NCBI RefSeq assembly: GCF_000011245.1
Contig: NC_004193.1
Location: 1,342,501-1,406,500 of the forward strand
Direction: 5' to 3'
DNA from: Oceanobacillus iheyensis HTE831
GTDB lineage: Bacteria; Bacillota; Bacilli; Bacillales; Amphibacillaceae
DNA length: 64,000 bases
How positions within the stretch are numbered: the stretch's first letter is position 1; every line of letters begins with the position of its first letter. Shown in pieces: positions 42,561-51,814 of the stretch. Both the position numbers and the translations under genes were made by a program. The notes beneath the pieces are model-generated. The model was not told where the DNA came from. It saw nothing but the letters and a program-made list of their open reading frames with translations, and ran no database searches.

Positions 42561-43742
42561 ATGCTGAGGAAATTTTACATCATGATTATAATAACATCAC
42601 TTAATTTTTTTATATGGACAAGTACTACGTTAGCAGATGAAGACCTTTCGTTACATAGTGAATCAGCTATTTTAATGGAAGCGGAATCTGGACAAATTCT
42701 TGCAGAGAAAAACGCAAATCAGCAAATGTATCCGGCGAGTGTAACAAAAATAGCAACTGCGATTTATGTAATAGAAAATGGTAATCTATCTGAAGAAGTA
42801 GAAATAAGTGAAAAAGCTACAGAAGCAGATGGTACTACTGTATTCTTAGCAGAGGGAGAAAAGGTCTCTCTCGGTAAACTTGTTAAAGGTTTATTAATAA
42901 ATTCAGGAAATGATGCAGGTGTAGCGATCGCAGAACATATGAATGGCAGTGTTCGTGAATTCTCAAAAGAAATGACCGAGTTTTTTGAGGAAAAAGCTGG
43001 GATAGAAAATACGAATTTTGATAATCCGCATGGTTTATTTGATGATAATCATTATACAACGGCTGAGGATCTTGCAAAAATAACGAAATATGCTATGCAA
43101 AATGAAAAATTTGTAAAGTTATTTGGAATGAAATCCGTGGATTGGGAAAGTAAAACATGGGAAACAACGATTTTAAATCATCATCGAATGGTGAAAGGTG
43201 AAATACCTTATGATGGAGTAACCGGAGGAAAAAATGGATATGTGTCCCGGTCTGGTTTTACTCTTGTTACAACTGCAGAACAAGACGGGATGAATTTAAT
43301 TGCTGTAACTTTGAAGACGCCACTTTCTGAACAATCTTATGAAGATACAGTTGAGTTATTGGATTATGGGTTTGAACATTACGAACCATTTACAATTGAT
43401 GAAGGCACTTCCTTTATGACAAATGGCAAGCAATTTAAAAATAGTGAAGATTTAACTTATGTTCATGAAGAAGGATCAAAAGTAGAAGAAGAAATTAAAG
43501 AAGATGGTAAACTTGTAATTGAGGATAACGGAGAATTACTGAAGGAATTCCAACTGGATAATGTTGAAAAGAAACAACCGACAATGATGAAAAACAATCA
43601 AGTTGAGAACGAAAATCAAGAAGATAGTCAAAGCTCTGTATATCTCTATATTGGAATTGGAGTAGTTGCAGCAATATTAGTGCTCGTATTAATTTTATTA
43701 TGGAGAAGAAAGAAGAGACGAAAGAATAATATATTCATATAA
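42561..43742 (+). CDS. D-alanyl-D-alanine carboxypeptidase (PBP5/DacF type), membrane-anchored
   Basis: This 393-residue low-molecular-mass penicillin-binding protein trims the terminal D-Ala from peptidoglycan peptides outside the membrane. A signal peptide (about 1-26) precedes the S11 domain, with SVTK (Ser60-Lys63), SGN (115-117) and a third motif reading GGKNGY (KNG 224-226) instead of the classical KTG. A charged stretch with many Glu residues (285-350) leads to a C-terminal membrane helix (about 362-384) and a basic end. RBS GAAGGAG supports ATG 42561; an ATG 57 bases upstream has no site. The Asn in KNG is a conservative variant, so activity is still likely. Confidence 0.88.
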   Translation: MLRKFYIMIIITSLNFFIWTSTTLADEDLSLHSESAILMEAESGQILAEKNANQQMYPASVTKIATAIYVIENGNLSEEVEISEKATEADGTTVFLAEGEKVSLGKLVKGLLINSGNDAGVAIAEHMNGSVREFSKEMTEFFEEKAGIENTNFDNPHGLFDDNHYTTAEDLAKITKYAMQNEKFVKLFGMKSVDWESKTWETTILNHHRMVKGEIPYDGVTGGKNGYVSRSGFTLVTTAEQDGMNLIAVTLKTPLSEQSYEDTVELLDYGFEHYEPFTIDEGTSFMTNGKQFKNSEDLTYVHEEGSKVEEEIKEDGKLVIEDNGELLKEFQLDNVEKKQPTMMKNNQVENENQEDSQSSVYLYIGIGVVAAILVLVLILLWRRKKRRKNNIFI

Positions 43743-43751
43743 TGCAATAAG

Positions 43752-43792
43752 AAACCTTAAGGTGTTCGACTAAACATCCTTAAGGTTTTTTT
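43752..43792 (+). terminator. Rho-independent terminator of the carboxypeptidase gene
   Basis: AAACCTTAAGGTGTT pairs with AACATCCTTAAGGTTT (one bulged base), followed by seven T. Confidence 0.9.
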
Positions 43793-43903
43793 CATAACAA
43801 AACAAATAATTGGCTGTAATATACAGGTTACAAGGCATAGTGAATAAAGGTAAGTATGGTGAAAACAGTAATTGTTAGAGTATCAAATTGTGCTTTATGT
43901 GGA

Positions 43904-43952
43904 TTGACATTGTAAGAATATTTATTATATACTGTATTCAACAAAGTTGAAT
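43904..43952 (+). promoter_or_regulatory. Promoter with palindromic operator upstream of HMG-CoA lyase
   Basis: TTGACA (43904-43909), 18-base spacer, TATACT (43928-43933), then immediately a perfect palindrome ATTCAAC-AAA-GTTGAAT (43936-43952) covering the predicted transcription start. A palindrome at this place is a typical repressor site; the regulator is unknown. The transcript would have a ~130-base leader. The rest of the gap 43793-44073 shows nothing else. Confidence 0.55.
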
Positions 43953-44073
43953 GAAAGGAAACACAATTGAAATATGTGATTTACCTTATTATGATGAAAT
44001 AAATTCGAACCATAAAATTACTTAAGTATAACCTATTGTAAGCGGATTCAAAAAATGAAGTGGGGGAGAACCA

Positions 44074-44976
44074 ATGCGTTCATTACCATCTTATGTCCAA
44101 TTAAAAGAAGTAGGTCCAAGAGACGGACTTCAAAATGAAAAGTCGTGGATAACAACAGAAGATAAAGTAAATTGGATTAATATGTTGTCTACTTCAGGGA
44201 TAAAAGAGATCGAATATTCATCGTTTGTTAATCCAAAAATGATTCCAGCTTTATCGGATGCAAGGGAAGTAGGTAAGCGAATTATTAGAAACCCAGATGT
44301 TAAATATTCTGCTTTAGTCCCTAATATAAAAGGTTTAGAGTATGCACTAGAAGCTGGCATTGACGGTGCTTCTGTATTTATGTCCGCTAGTGAGACTCAT
44401 AATCAGAAGAATATTAATAAATCGATACAAGATACGTATCCGGTCTTAGATAAAGTTATTGTGGAGGCTAAACAAGCAGGGAAGCATGTAACGGGGTATA
44501 TTTCTACTGTATTTGATTGTCCGTATGAAGGAAAAATATCGCCGGAGAAAGTGCTGGATGTATGTGATAAATTAATTGAGAGTGGAGTAGATGATTTATC
44601 GTTAGGTGATACGATTGGCACGGCGGTTCCGACGCAAGTCGAGCAATTATTAGAACTCTTGTTACAACATTATCCAAAAGAAAAATTGATCTTGCACTTT
44701 CATGATACAAGAGGGATGGCAATTGCAAATATTATGACTGCTATGCATTATGGGATTTATCGCTTTGATAGTACGATTGGTGGGTTAGGGGGCTGTCCAT
44801 ATGCTCCAGGAGCCGCGGGAAATGTAGCCACAAATGATGTTTTATATTTATTAGAGGGACTTGGCATTAATACAGGAATTGACGAAAAGAAATTACAAGA
44901 AGCTGGTGTTTTTATTCAAAACAAATTGAATAAAACGTTGCCGAGTCGATCATTAGCTTATTTAAAGAACGCATAA
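44074..44976 (+). CDS. Hydroxymethylglutaryl-CoA lyase
   Basis: This TIM-barrel enzyme splits HMG-CoA into acetyl-CoA and acetoacetate at the end of leucine and branched-chain degradation, in the cytoplasm. At 300 aa it has full length. Visible are VGPRDGLQNE (metal and catalytic Arg/Asp), EYSSFVNPKMIPAL, VFMSASETHNQKN, DLSLGDTIGTA, HFHDTRGMAIAN (metal His pair) and the catalytic Cys loop GGLGGCPYAPGAAGN. RBS GTGGGGGAG lies before the ATG. No other genes of leucine degradation are adjacent, unlike the B. subtilis yng cluster, so it stands as a single regulated unit. Confidence 0.92.
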   Translation: MRSLPSYVQLKEVGPRDGLQNEKSWITTEDKVNWINMLSTSGIKEIEYSSFVNPKMIPALSDAREVGKRIIRNPDVKYSALVPNIKGLEYALEAGIDGASVFMSASETHNQKNINKSIQDTYPVLDKVIVEAKQAGKHVTGYISTVFDCPYEGKISPEKVLDVCDKLIESGVDDLSLGDTIGTAVPTQVEQLLELLLQHYPKEKLILHFHDTRGMAIANIMTAMHYGIYRFDSTIGGLGGCPYAPGAAGNVATNDVLYLLEGLGINTGIDEKKLQEAGVFIQNKLNKTLPSRSLAYLKNA

Positions 44977-45018
44977 ATAATGCTATTTAAAGATGAATGA
45001 GCGAATTATAACTAGAAT

Positions 45019-45074
45019 AACCCCAAACTATAGTACACAATGTAACTACATTTGTATTACAGTTTGGGGTTTTA
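45019..45074 (+). terminator. Long-stem terminator after HMG-CoA lyase gene
   Basis: AACCCCAAACT (45019-45029) pairs with AGTTTGGGGTT (45061-45071), with a further inner pairing GTACACAATGTA/TACATTTGTAT, and then TTTATT. Confidence 0.8.
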
Positions 45075-45180
45075 TTATGGGGAAAATAGTGGTGAGTAGT
45101 GAAAAGCCTCACTTTATCTATAAATATGGATTGACTCGTAAACCATGCTAGATTATGATTAGATTGATTTTAATTAAATT

Positions 45181-45759
45181 ATGGAAGGAATGGTTCCCAT
45201 CGACCTGCAAAGTATTGGAGATAAAATTAAGCAAGTTCGTCTAAGAAATAAAAAAACACAACAACAGATCGCAGATGAGTGTGGGATTTCCAAAAGCCTT
45301 CTATCGAAAATAGAAAACGGTCAAACGGCATCAGCAATCGCTACCTTATCGAAGATTTCAGATGCTTTAAAGGTTCCGTTAGCATGGTTACTTGATGATA
45401 AGGAAGAACAAGACTTAGTTATTCAACGAAAATATAATCGTCCTTCAAAAGTCGGTGATGAAAGTATGGGGTACTCATATGAGTTACTTGCTAATCGTTC
45501 TAAGTATAGTGGCATTGAACCTACCATCGTACATGTTACCCCAAAACATCGAAATCTACGTCAGGATAAGACATACACGCACTCGCAAGATGAATTTATT
45601 TACATATTAGAAGGTGAGATTGAACTGCTCTATAACGGCGAGAAGCAATTTTTAGAAAAAGGGGATAGTGCTTATTTTGCTGGTTCAAAACCACATCTGT
45701 TTTTGCCGGTAAATGATCGCGGTGCCATGGTGCTGACATGTTTTATTGATCAAATATGA
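45181..45759 (+). CDS. XRE-cupin transcriptional regulator
   Basis: This is a protein of up to 192 residues with an N-terminal XRE helix-turn-helix (about 10-65: IGDKIKQVRLRNKKTQQQIADECGISKSLLSKIENG). A C-terminal cupin domain follows (about 110-190: HSQDEFIYILEGEIELLYNGE, GDSAYFAGSKPHLF) that would bind a small ligand. The exact start is unclear. ATG 45181 has no ribosome site, and the only GGAAGGA lies just after it, pointing to a start near 45190-45200, where no strong codon follows. It is 20 bp from the HIT-family gene; the two are probably co-transcribed. Confidence 0.85.
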   Translation: MEGMVPIDLQSIGDKIKQVRLRNKKTQQQIADECGISKSLLSKIENGQTASAIATLSKISDALKVPLAWLLDDKEEQDLVIQRKYNRPSKVGDESMGYSYELLANRSKYSGIEPTIVHVTPKHRNLRQDKTYTHSQDEFIYILEGEIELLYNGEKQFLEKGDSAYFAGSKPHLFLPVNDRGAMVLTCFIDQI

Positions 45760-45779
45760 TTGGATAAGAGAGGATATAA

Positions 45780-46178
45780 ATGGAAAATGAATGTGTGTTT
45801 TGTAAAGTAGAAATTGACCCATCACAGTCTATTATTCTATCCAATGAATATTCATTGTTTTTACAATTAAATGATGCCACTGAAAAAGGTGTGCCGTTAG
45901 AAGGAGCTGGGATAATAGTTCCAAAAGCACATCGAAAAACTGTCTTTGACCTTACGGAAGATGAGTGGAAGTCGACCTATGAGTTATTAAAGGAAGCAAA
46001 AAATTGGATTGATGTTCACCATCAACCAAATGGATATAATATCGGATGGAATGCAGGGGAGACCGCAGGACAACATATTTTTCACGCGCATATGCACATC
46101 CTTCCTAGATACGATGACGAAAAGTATGTAGGTAAAGGAATTCGTGCGTTGTTTAAACAATCGGATAATCGAACGTAA
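45780..46178 (+). CDS. HIT-family nucleotide hydrolase
   Basis: This 132-residue histidine-triad protein has the signature HAHMHILPRY (HxHxH) at about residues 99-108. Its N-terminal CVFCK is of the kind that binds zinc in some HIT proteins; the second Cys pair is lacking. HIT proteins hydrolyse nucleotide phosphoramidates or dinucleoside polyphosphates. RBS AGAGGA is before ATG 45780. Its pairing with an XRE-cupin regulator suggests linked control, but the pathway is not evident. Confidence 0.87.
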   Translation: MENECVFCKVEIDPSQSIILSNEYSLFLQLNDATEKGVPLEGAGIIVPKAHRKTVFDLTEDEWKSTYELLKEAKNWIDVHHQPNGYNIGWNAGETAGQHIFHAHMHILPRYDDEKYVGKGIRALFKQSDNRT

Positions 46179-46272
46179 AAGTATCAATAATGAAACAGAA
46201 TAGGTGCACGATAGATTTATCTTTAACCATCAGCTGAGGATAAATGAATCCCCCGCTGATGGAAGTCTCAAA

Positions 46273-47814
46273 TTATAAAGTTTCCTCCTCTTCTTTATCT
46301 ACAATCGTAAATGGCCGCATCATATCGTAATCTTCATGTTCTAGTATATGACAGTGCCACACATAATCTCCTGTAAAAGGTTCAAACTTGGCAATCACGC
46401 GCGTTACGTGAGCGGATGGTGCTGCTAACGTATCTTTCCAACTTTTTTCATTTTCAGCAGGTGATAGTGGAGCATCCGTGTAAATTATTGATCCATCTTC
46501 ATTATATTTTTCTAAATCGAATGGTTGTCGGTCAAGAACTTGAAATTGTACAAGGTGAAGATGAATGGGATGTGTAAAGTTAGTTACGTTTACAATCGAC
46601 CAAATTTCTGTATCACCGAGCTGAGGTTTTTCAGTAATTGGATCATGCCATAATTGATTATTGAGTAATAGTAGCGGTCTTCCGAATTTATCTTCTGATC
46701 CCACTAGTTTTAGATTTCGAATAGTATTTATTGAATTTTGTTTTAGTGAGGGTATATGCGTTAAGTGTTTGGGAATTCTGCTTATATCTTTATTCTTTAA
46801 AGGTTTGTAGACTTTAAATTGCATAATATGATTGGTTTGATCATCTGGATCGGCATCCTCACCTAAATCATTGTTTATATTTATAACCTGCCCTTTATAT
46901 TCGCTAAAGTCAATGACAATATCTATACGTTCTGCTGGTTCTATAACAAATTGTCGGGTAGGAATACTTTTACGTAGTAGTCCACCATCAGAACCAATTT
47001 GATATATCGGTACGTCATTATTCAAGGATATCCGATATGTTCGAGTATTAGAGGCATTTACTAGTCTAAATCGATATTTTCTTGGTTCGACATCCATATA
47101 TGGCCAAGCCTTCCCATTAACGAGTATTGTTTCCCCTAAATATGCAGGGACAATAGAAGGGGAGGGTGCTCCTGGGATTGGTTCATCAGGTCCAGAAGGA
47201 TAGAATAATGAACCATCTGGATTAAGTGTTCGGTCACAGATAATTAAGGGTATTTCGTAGTCACCGGATGGTAGCTGTAAGGCTTTTTCCTCTTCACCAC
47301 GAATAATATACATGCCAACAAGGCCAGCATATACGTTTAAACGAGTAATTCCCATGGCATGATCATGATACCATAGCGTAGCAGCACGTTGATTGTTTGG
47401 ATACTCATATACTTCTCGAGAAAAATCAGGACCAGTCTCTTGAAATCCGCGGGTAAACCAAGCCTCAGGATAACCGTCACTATCTGGTTTTGTTACACTG
47501 CCATGAACATGCGTGACCGTTCTAGTTTGCGGCATTTGGTCCAGATGATGTATCGAAGTATCTAAAGGTAACATTAGTTTCGGTGGTAAATGGTTCATCC
47601 ATTTAACATGTATCATTTCCCTTTCAGAAACTTCTATGGTAGGTCCTGGAAATTGCCCATTATATCCCCATAGCTTTGTTGATGGTAAATCACGATGAAG
47701 CTTATGCCAACCTTCTTTCATAGTCACTTCATAATATGTTAAATGATTGCTTTTTTCTGTTGGATGTAAAGTTTGGATAATAGGAAGCTCATCTACAAAT
47801 TTAGTTAATTTCAT
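46273..47814 (-). CDS. cotA: Multicopper oxidase, CotA-like spore laccase
   Basis: This 513-residue three-cupredoxin oxidase matches B. subtilis CotA in length, and has no signal peptide, like CotA. Copper motifs are all present: THVHGS, LWYHDHAMGITRLNVYAG, HPIHLHLVQF and WHCHILEHEDYDMMRPF (type 1 Cys-His with axial Met). It oxidises phenolics or bilirubin with O2 to water; in spores it forms brown coat pigment that protects from UV (known for CotA). RBS GGGAGTG precedes the ATG. It is a lone gene. A hairpin without T-run (CCATCAGC/GCTGATGG, 46227-46262) follows its stop. Confidence 0.92.
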   Translation of the reverse strand: MKLTKFVDELPIIQTLHPTEKSNHLTYYEVTMKEGWHKLHRDLPSTKLWGYNGQFPGPTIEVSEREMIHVKWMNHLPPKLMLPLDTSIHHLDQMPQTRTVTHVHGSVTKPDSDGYPEAWFTRGFQETGPDFSREVYEYPNNQRAATLWYHDHAMGITRLNVYAGLVGMYIIRGEEEKALQLPSGDYEIPLIICDRTLNPDGSLFYPSGPDEPIPGAPSPSIVPAYLGETILVNGKAWPYMDVEPRKYRFRLVNASNTRTYRISLNNDVPIYQIGSDGGLLRKSIPTRQFVIEPAERIDIVIDFSEYKGQVININNDLGEDADPDDQTNHIMQFKVYKPLKNKDISRIPKHLTHIPSLKQNSINTIRNLKLVGSEDKFGRPLLLLNNQLWHDPITEKPQLGDTEIWSIVNVTNFTHPIHLHLVQFQVLDRQPFDLEKYNEDGSIIYTDAPLSPAENEKSWKDTLAAPSAHVTRVIAKFEPFTGDYVWHCHILEHEDYDMMRPFTIVDKEEEETL

Positions 47815-47940
47815 TTATTTCACTCCCAAAAAAACATATTACTATCATTTATGTTTATTGGGTGTTTGTGGTTTGGGTTTTTACCTATTAATCGTAAATC
47901 TGTTTTTAGAGGAACTTTTCATTAGAGCGGAAAATAAACA

Positions 47941-47977
47941 AAAAAAGGAGCTGTCAGTTAGCTACAGCCCCTTTTTA
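47941..47977 (-). terminator. Terminator of the Spo0E-like gene
   Basis: On the minus strand TAAAAAGGGGCTGT pairs with ACAGCTCCTTTTTT around TAGCTAACTG; the T-run fits transcription of the Spo0E-like gene, whose stop codon touches the stem. Confidence 0.8.
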
Positions 47978-48157
47978 TGTGTAAAGATTCGTATACTCAT
48001 TCAATTGATTTAACAAATTATCTAATTCTTGACTACATATAATTGTGTTTTCAGATGATAATCCATCTTCTTCTGCAATTCGTAACATTTCATCCCTTTT
48101 TTTTACAATTGAGAGAAGAATACTTTCTCTATCATTTTTTTTCATTTTTGTATACAT
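47975..48157 (-). CDS. Spo0E-family sporulation phosphatase
   Basis: This 60-residue helical-hairpin protein has the family signature SQELDNLLNQ near its C-terminus. Spo0E-type proteins remove phosphate from Spo0A~P and delay sporulation (known). ATG 48157 (MYTKMKKND) is chosen because AGAGGTG is 8 bases upstream; a longer frame begins 39 bases earlier without a site. Three Spo0A-box matches lie in the 350 bp upstream, suggesting feedback control by its own target. Confidence 0.85.
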   Translation of the reverse strand: MYTKMKKNDRESILLSIVKKRDEMLRIAEEDGLSSENTIICSQELDNLLNQLNEYTNLYT

Positions 48158-48236
48158 TATTTTATTTGCACCTCTACTTTTAATAACTTGTCTCACACGA
48201 ATAGGATTATCTCAAATTATTAAATAAAAATAAACC

Positions 48237-48506
48237 TTTTCGACAAAACTAGATATTATATTCATGCAATAAAATTGTATAATCAATATCCTACTTTCGA
48301 AATGCCTTCATAAGACCTAATTTGAAAGGAGGAAAAAATTTTTTAGATAGAAAAATTTTCTAATTAATAAAGAAAAACATTCGTAAATGCTGTCGAAATT
48401 AGTATTTTTTTGTAACCCAAAAGATGTGTTTCATTTTTTGGGATAATGAAAGAGTAGCAAATACCTAGATGAAAATGCTTACATATAAACAGGTAATATT
48501 GTCGAA
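48237..48506 (-). promoter_or_regulatory. Three Spo0A-box matches upstream of the Spo0E-like gene
   Basis: The 0A-box core TGTCGAA occurs at 48391-48397 and 48500-48506, and as its complement TTCGACA at 48239-48245. Each has T/A-rich flanks (for instance TTTTCGACAAAA). They sit in the 382-bp non-coding stretch between the Spo0E-like gene and the end of the sigma-54 activator. Nothing else was found in this gap except AT-rich sequence. Confidence 0.5.
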
Positions 48507-48539
48507 AACCATAATTTAGTAGAATAAATATACGAATTA

Positions 48540-49898
48540 TTATACAGTTATATTATATTTTTTAATTTTATGATAGAGAGTTACTCTTGATATTCCCAGT
48601 TTTTCGGCTGCTTTTGACTTATTTCCTTCTAGTTGCTGTAATGTAGCCTCAATTAATTGTTTTTCCATCAATTCTTTTTCCAATGGTAGATTGGAACTTG
48701 TTTCGCTAGATTGGAAATCAGTTGCTTGTGGCAGATAACGTTGCATATCTTCCTTTTTGACTAGAGAGTTCTCGTGAAGAATGATGATTCGTTCCATTAA
48801 ATTACGTAGTTCACGGATATTCCCAGGCCATTTGTATTGATTTAAGTATTCATAAGCCTCTTCTGAAATTTCAGGTACTAATACTTGATATTTTTTTGCA
48901 AATTGGTCAGAAAAACTTTTTGCAAGTATCTCAATGTCCTCTAATCTTTCACGAAGAGGTGGCATGGTTAATTGGATAACATTTAACCTATAAAAAAGAT
49001 CGGAACGAAATTGTTTTTCATCCATTAGTTGCTCTAATTTTTGATTGGTTGCTGCGATAAACCGAACATTGACCTGTTTCCCTTGTGAATCACCAATTCG
49101 ATAAATTCGATTCTCTTGTAATACTCGTAATAGCTTTACTTGCATCTCTAATGGTAATTCTCCAACCTCGTCTAAAAAAAGCGTGCCACCGTCAGCCATT
49201 TCAATTTTACCTGCTTTACCTTTCTTCTCAGCTCCAGTAAACGACCCACCTTCATAGCCAAATAATTCACTTTCAAATAAAGCGCTTGGTATGGCGCCAC
49301 AGTTAACGGGGATAAAAGGTTGGTTTCGTCGATCGCTAGCTTCGTGTATAGCTTTTGCACAAACTTCTTTTCCTGTTCCGCTTTCTCCTAAGATCAATGC
49401 AGTTGCATTTGTACTAGCTGCCTTACGAGCCAATTGTATTATCTGTTGCAATGCATTGCTTTTTCCTTTTAGCTTCACAAATGGAGATGTAGAGTTTGCA
49501 GGATAAACCTTTTGCCGCAGTTCATTTAATTCTGCAGACGTAGACTCTAAATTGTCATTTAACTTTACAATTTGGGTAATATCTCTCTCCACAGATATGG
49601 CCCCAATTAAATCTTGATTGTTATCAAAGACGGGGAGAGTATTTACAACTACATGCTTATCTTTTCTTGGCCGATGGTATTGATTTTGTACTGCTTGTTT
49701 GCTATCTAGAACTTTCATTACCATCAAGTCATTGTAGGCAAAAAAGTTTGTAATCGGCTTACCAATAATTGTAGTTTTCTCAATGTTGTACGTGTCTACT
49801 GCCGCATTATTCCAATGTAATACCCTTCTATCTGTATCTACAATTGTAATTGCATCGTCTTCTGCTTCTAGCAATTGCTCAAAGAAATAATCATTCAT
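48540..49898 (-). CDS. Sigma-54-dependent activator (PAS, AAA+, Fis), RocR-like
   Basis: This 452-residue enhancer-binding protein has an N-terminal PAS sensor (about 5-112: DDAITIVDTDRRVLHWN, GAISVERDITQ). An AAA+ domain (about 143-375) carries Walker A GESGTGKE (171-178), the sigma-54 contact loop GSFTGA (218-223, Ser for the usual Ala), Walker B GTLFLDEV (238-245) and RFIAATN. A Fis-type helix-turn-helix ends the protein (GNKSKAAEKLGISRVTLYHKIKKY). It is divergent from the P5C dehydrogenase gene, which has a -24/-12 promoter. So it most likely activates proline or arginine catabolism, as RocR does in B. subtilis, though the sensed ligand is unknown. Confidence 0.92.
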   Translation of the reverse strand: MNDYFFEQLLEAEDDAITIVDTDRRVLHWNNAAVDTYNIEKTTIIGKPITNFFAYNDLMVMKVLDSKQAVQNQYHRPRKDKHVVVNTLPVFDNNQDLIGAISVERDITQIVKLNDNLESTSAELNELRQKVYPANSTSPFVKLKGKSNALQQIIQLARKAASTNATALILGESGTGKEVCAKAIHEASDRRNQPFIPVNCGAIPSALFESELFGYEGGSFTGAEKKGKAGKIEMADGGTLFLDEVGELPLEMQVKLLRVLQENRIYRIGDSQGKQVNVRFIAATNQKLEQLMDEKQFRSDLFYRLNVIQLTMPPLRERLEDIEILAKSFSDQFAKKYQVLVPEISEEAYEYLNQYKWPGNIRELRNLMERIIILHENSLVKKEDMQRYLPQATDFQSSETSSNLPLEKELMEKQLIEATLQQLEGNKSKAAEKLGISRVTLYHKIKKYNITV

Positions 49899-50077
49899 TT
49901 AGAGAAACCTCCTCCATTGTAAAGGTGAGTGTAAATTTTCTAAACAAAAACTGTAAATATAGTATACAACAAATTTCTGATTTTTCCACGGATTAAGATG
50001 ATTATGTTTTTAATAAAATATTGAAAAACCAGTCGGGAGAACGGGTTAACGAATGAAAACGAATACATTTCTGAAAG

Positions 50078-50094
50078 TTGGCATCTTTTTTGCT
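50078..50094 (+). promoter_or_regulatory. Sigma-54 (-24/-12) promoter of the P5C dehydrogenase gene
   Basis: TTGGCATCTTTTTTGCT has the invariant GG (50080-50081) and GC (50092-50093) exactly ten bases apart, as in the consensus TGGCAC-N5-TTGC. It lies about 60 bp before the TTG start of the dehydrogenase and faces the divergent sigma-54 activator gene. Confidence 0.8.
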
Positions 50095-50154
50095 AGTAAA
50101 ATAGTAGAGAGTATAAATACTCTTATTGAATTATTCTTCAAGGAGGTTTTTATT

Positions 50155-51702
50155 TTGGTATTACCATTTAAACATGAACCATTTACAGACTTTACAGTGA
50201 AGGAGAACCGTAAAGATTATCAAGATGCGTTAGCGAAGGTTAAAGAAGAATTAGGTAAAGATTATCCACTTGTTATAAACGGTGAAAAGATCTATACCGA
50301 TGACAAGTTGATATCTATAAACCCTTCAAATAAAAATGAAGTAGTAGGAAATGTATCCAAAGCAACAAAACAACATATTGAAGAGGCTTTTACTTCAGCG
50401 AAGGAAGCTTTTAAAGAGTGGAAATCTTGGTCTGCTGAGGACCGTGCACGTGTCCTATATCGTGCAGCAGCGATTGTAAGAAGACGTAAACATGAGTTCT
50501 CTGCATGGTTATCGTATGATGCAGGTAAGCCGTGGGATCAGGCAGATGGAGACACTGCTGAAGGAATTGACTTTTTAGAGTATTATGCTCGCCATATGGT
50601 AGAGCTTGAAAAAGGAAAACCGTTAGCGGACCGACCAAATGAAGATAATAAATACTTCTATCAGCCACTTGGACCAGGTGTAGTTATTCCACCTTGGAAC
50701 TTTGCATTTGCAATTGTTTGTGGGACAACAGTAGCTCCAATAGTTGCAGGGAACCCGGTGCTATTAAAGCCATCTGAAAATACACCTGTAATCGCCTATA
50801 AATTAGTGGAGGTACTTGAAGAGGCAGGATTACCAAAAGGTGTTCTAAACTTTGTGCCAGGAGACCCTGCGGAAATCGGTGATTATTTAGTAGATCATAA
50901 AGACACACATTTTATTAACTTTACTGGTTCACGTGCAACAGGAGTTCGTATCTTTGAACGTGCTACAAAAATTCAAGATGGTCAAACTCATTTGAAACGT
51001 ATTGTAGCGGAAATGGGTGGGAAAGACACGATTATCGTTGATGAATCGGCAGATTTAGACTTAGCAGCAGAATCAATTGTTCATTCTGCATTTGGATTTT
51101 CCGGTCAAAAATGTTCTGCATGTTCTCGTGCTGTCATTCATGAATCTGTTTATGATGAAGTAATTGAGAAGTCAGTAGAACTTGCAAAAACGCTTACAGT
51201 TGGTAATCCAACGGAAGATAATGTTTACATGGCGTCTGTAGTTAATCAAAAACAGTTTGATAAGATAAAAGATTATATTGAAGTTGGTAAACAAGAAGGT
51301 GAACTTGTCTTTGGGGGAGAAACAGATGATAATAAGGGATTCTTTGTACATCCAACCATTTTCAAAGATTTAGATCCAAAAGCTCGTATTATGCAAGAAG
51401 AGATTTTCGGACCAGTAGTTGCTTTTTCGAAAGCGAAAAGTTTTGATGAATTACTAGATATTGCAAATAACACAGAATATGGATTGACAGGTGCAGTTAT
51501 TTCAAATAATCGCGAAAATCTAAACCGAGCACAAACAGAGTTTCTTGTTGGGAATTTATACTTCAACCGTGGTTGTACCGCTGCAATTGTAGGTTATCAA
51601 CCATTCGGTGGATTTAAAATGTCAGGGACAGATTCAAAAGCTGGTGGTCCAGATTACCTTCAGCATTTCTTAAATGCAAAAGTTGTAACCGAACGATTTT
51701 AA
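50155..51702 (+). CDS. rocA: 1-pyrroline-5-carboxylate dehydrogenase
   Basis: It oxidises glutamate semialdehyde/P5C to glutamate with NAD+, the second step of proline (and last of arginine) degradation. The 515-residue enzyme has the ALDH motifs [19 protein letters not shown], the catalytic Glu in AEMGGKD and the catalytic Cys in GQKCSACSR, with [15 protein letters not shown] near the end. I place the start at TTG 50155 ([13 protein letters not shown], the RocA family start), with AAGGAGG 8 bases upstream. A longer frame from ATG 50053 would run across the -24/-12 promoter and cannot be right. In B. subtilis terms it could be called rocA or putC. Confidence 0.95.
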   Translation: MVLPFKHEPFTDFTVKENRKDYQDALAKVKEELGKDYPLVINGEKIYTDDKLISINPSNKNEVVGNVSKATKQHIEEAFTSAKEAFKEWKSWSAEDRARVLYRAAAIVRRRKHEFSAWLSYDAGKPWDQADGDTAEGIDFLEYYARHMVELEKGKPLADRPNEDNKYFYQPLGPGVVIPPWNFAFAIVCGTTVAPIVAGNPVLLKPSENTPVIAYKLVEVLEEAGLPKGVLNFVPGDPAEIGDYLVDHKDTHFINFTGSRATGVRIFERATKIQDGQTHLKRIVAEMGGKDTIIVDESADLDLAAESIVHSAFGFSGQKCSACSRAVIHESVYDEVIEKSVELAKTLTVGNPTEDNVYMASVVNQKQFDKIKDYIEVGKQEGELVFGGETDDNKGFFVHPTIFKDLDPKARIMQEEIFGPVVAFSKAKSFDELLDIANNTEYGLTGAVISNNRENLNRAQTEFLVGNLYFNRGCTAAIVGYQPFGGFKMSGTDSKAGGPDYLQHFLNAKVVTERF

Positions 51703-51715
51703 TTGAGATAGATTT

Positions 51716-51767
51716 GGGGTTGGGATAGTTTCTTTTGAGTATAGATTATATACTTCGTCCCAACCTC
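51716..51767. repeat. Short palindromic repeat between rocA and proline dehydrogenase genes
   Basis: GGGGTTGGGATAG (51716) and CGTCCCAACCTC (51756-51767) form an imperfect stem around a 27-base AT-rich loop containing GTATAGATTATATAC. The ends are those of the family at 1873-2153. It could act as a partial terminator inside the proline module. Confidence 0.55.
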
Positions 51768-51814
51768 AGTCTTGTATAATAAGCAGTTAGTTTCTTAAGT
51801 AAGGGGATAGAATA

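Noticed and set aside
43951..44025. 24-residue frame in the leader of the HMG-CoA lyase gene (possible leader peptide)
   Set aside because: Its ATG lies within the operator palindrome, there is no ribosome site, and the peptide has no attenuation-like codon run.
50053..50154. Longer N-terminus for the P5C dehydrogenase from ATG 50053
   Set aside because: It runs across the -24/-12 promoter, has no RBS, and RocA homologues start at the AAGGAGG-preceded TTG 50155.
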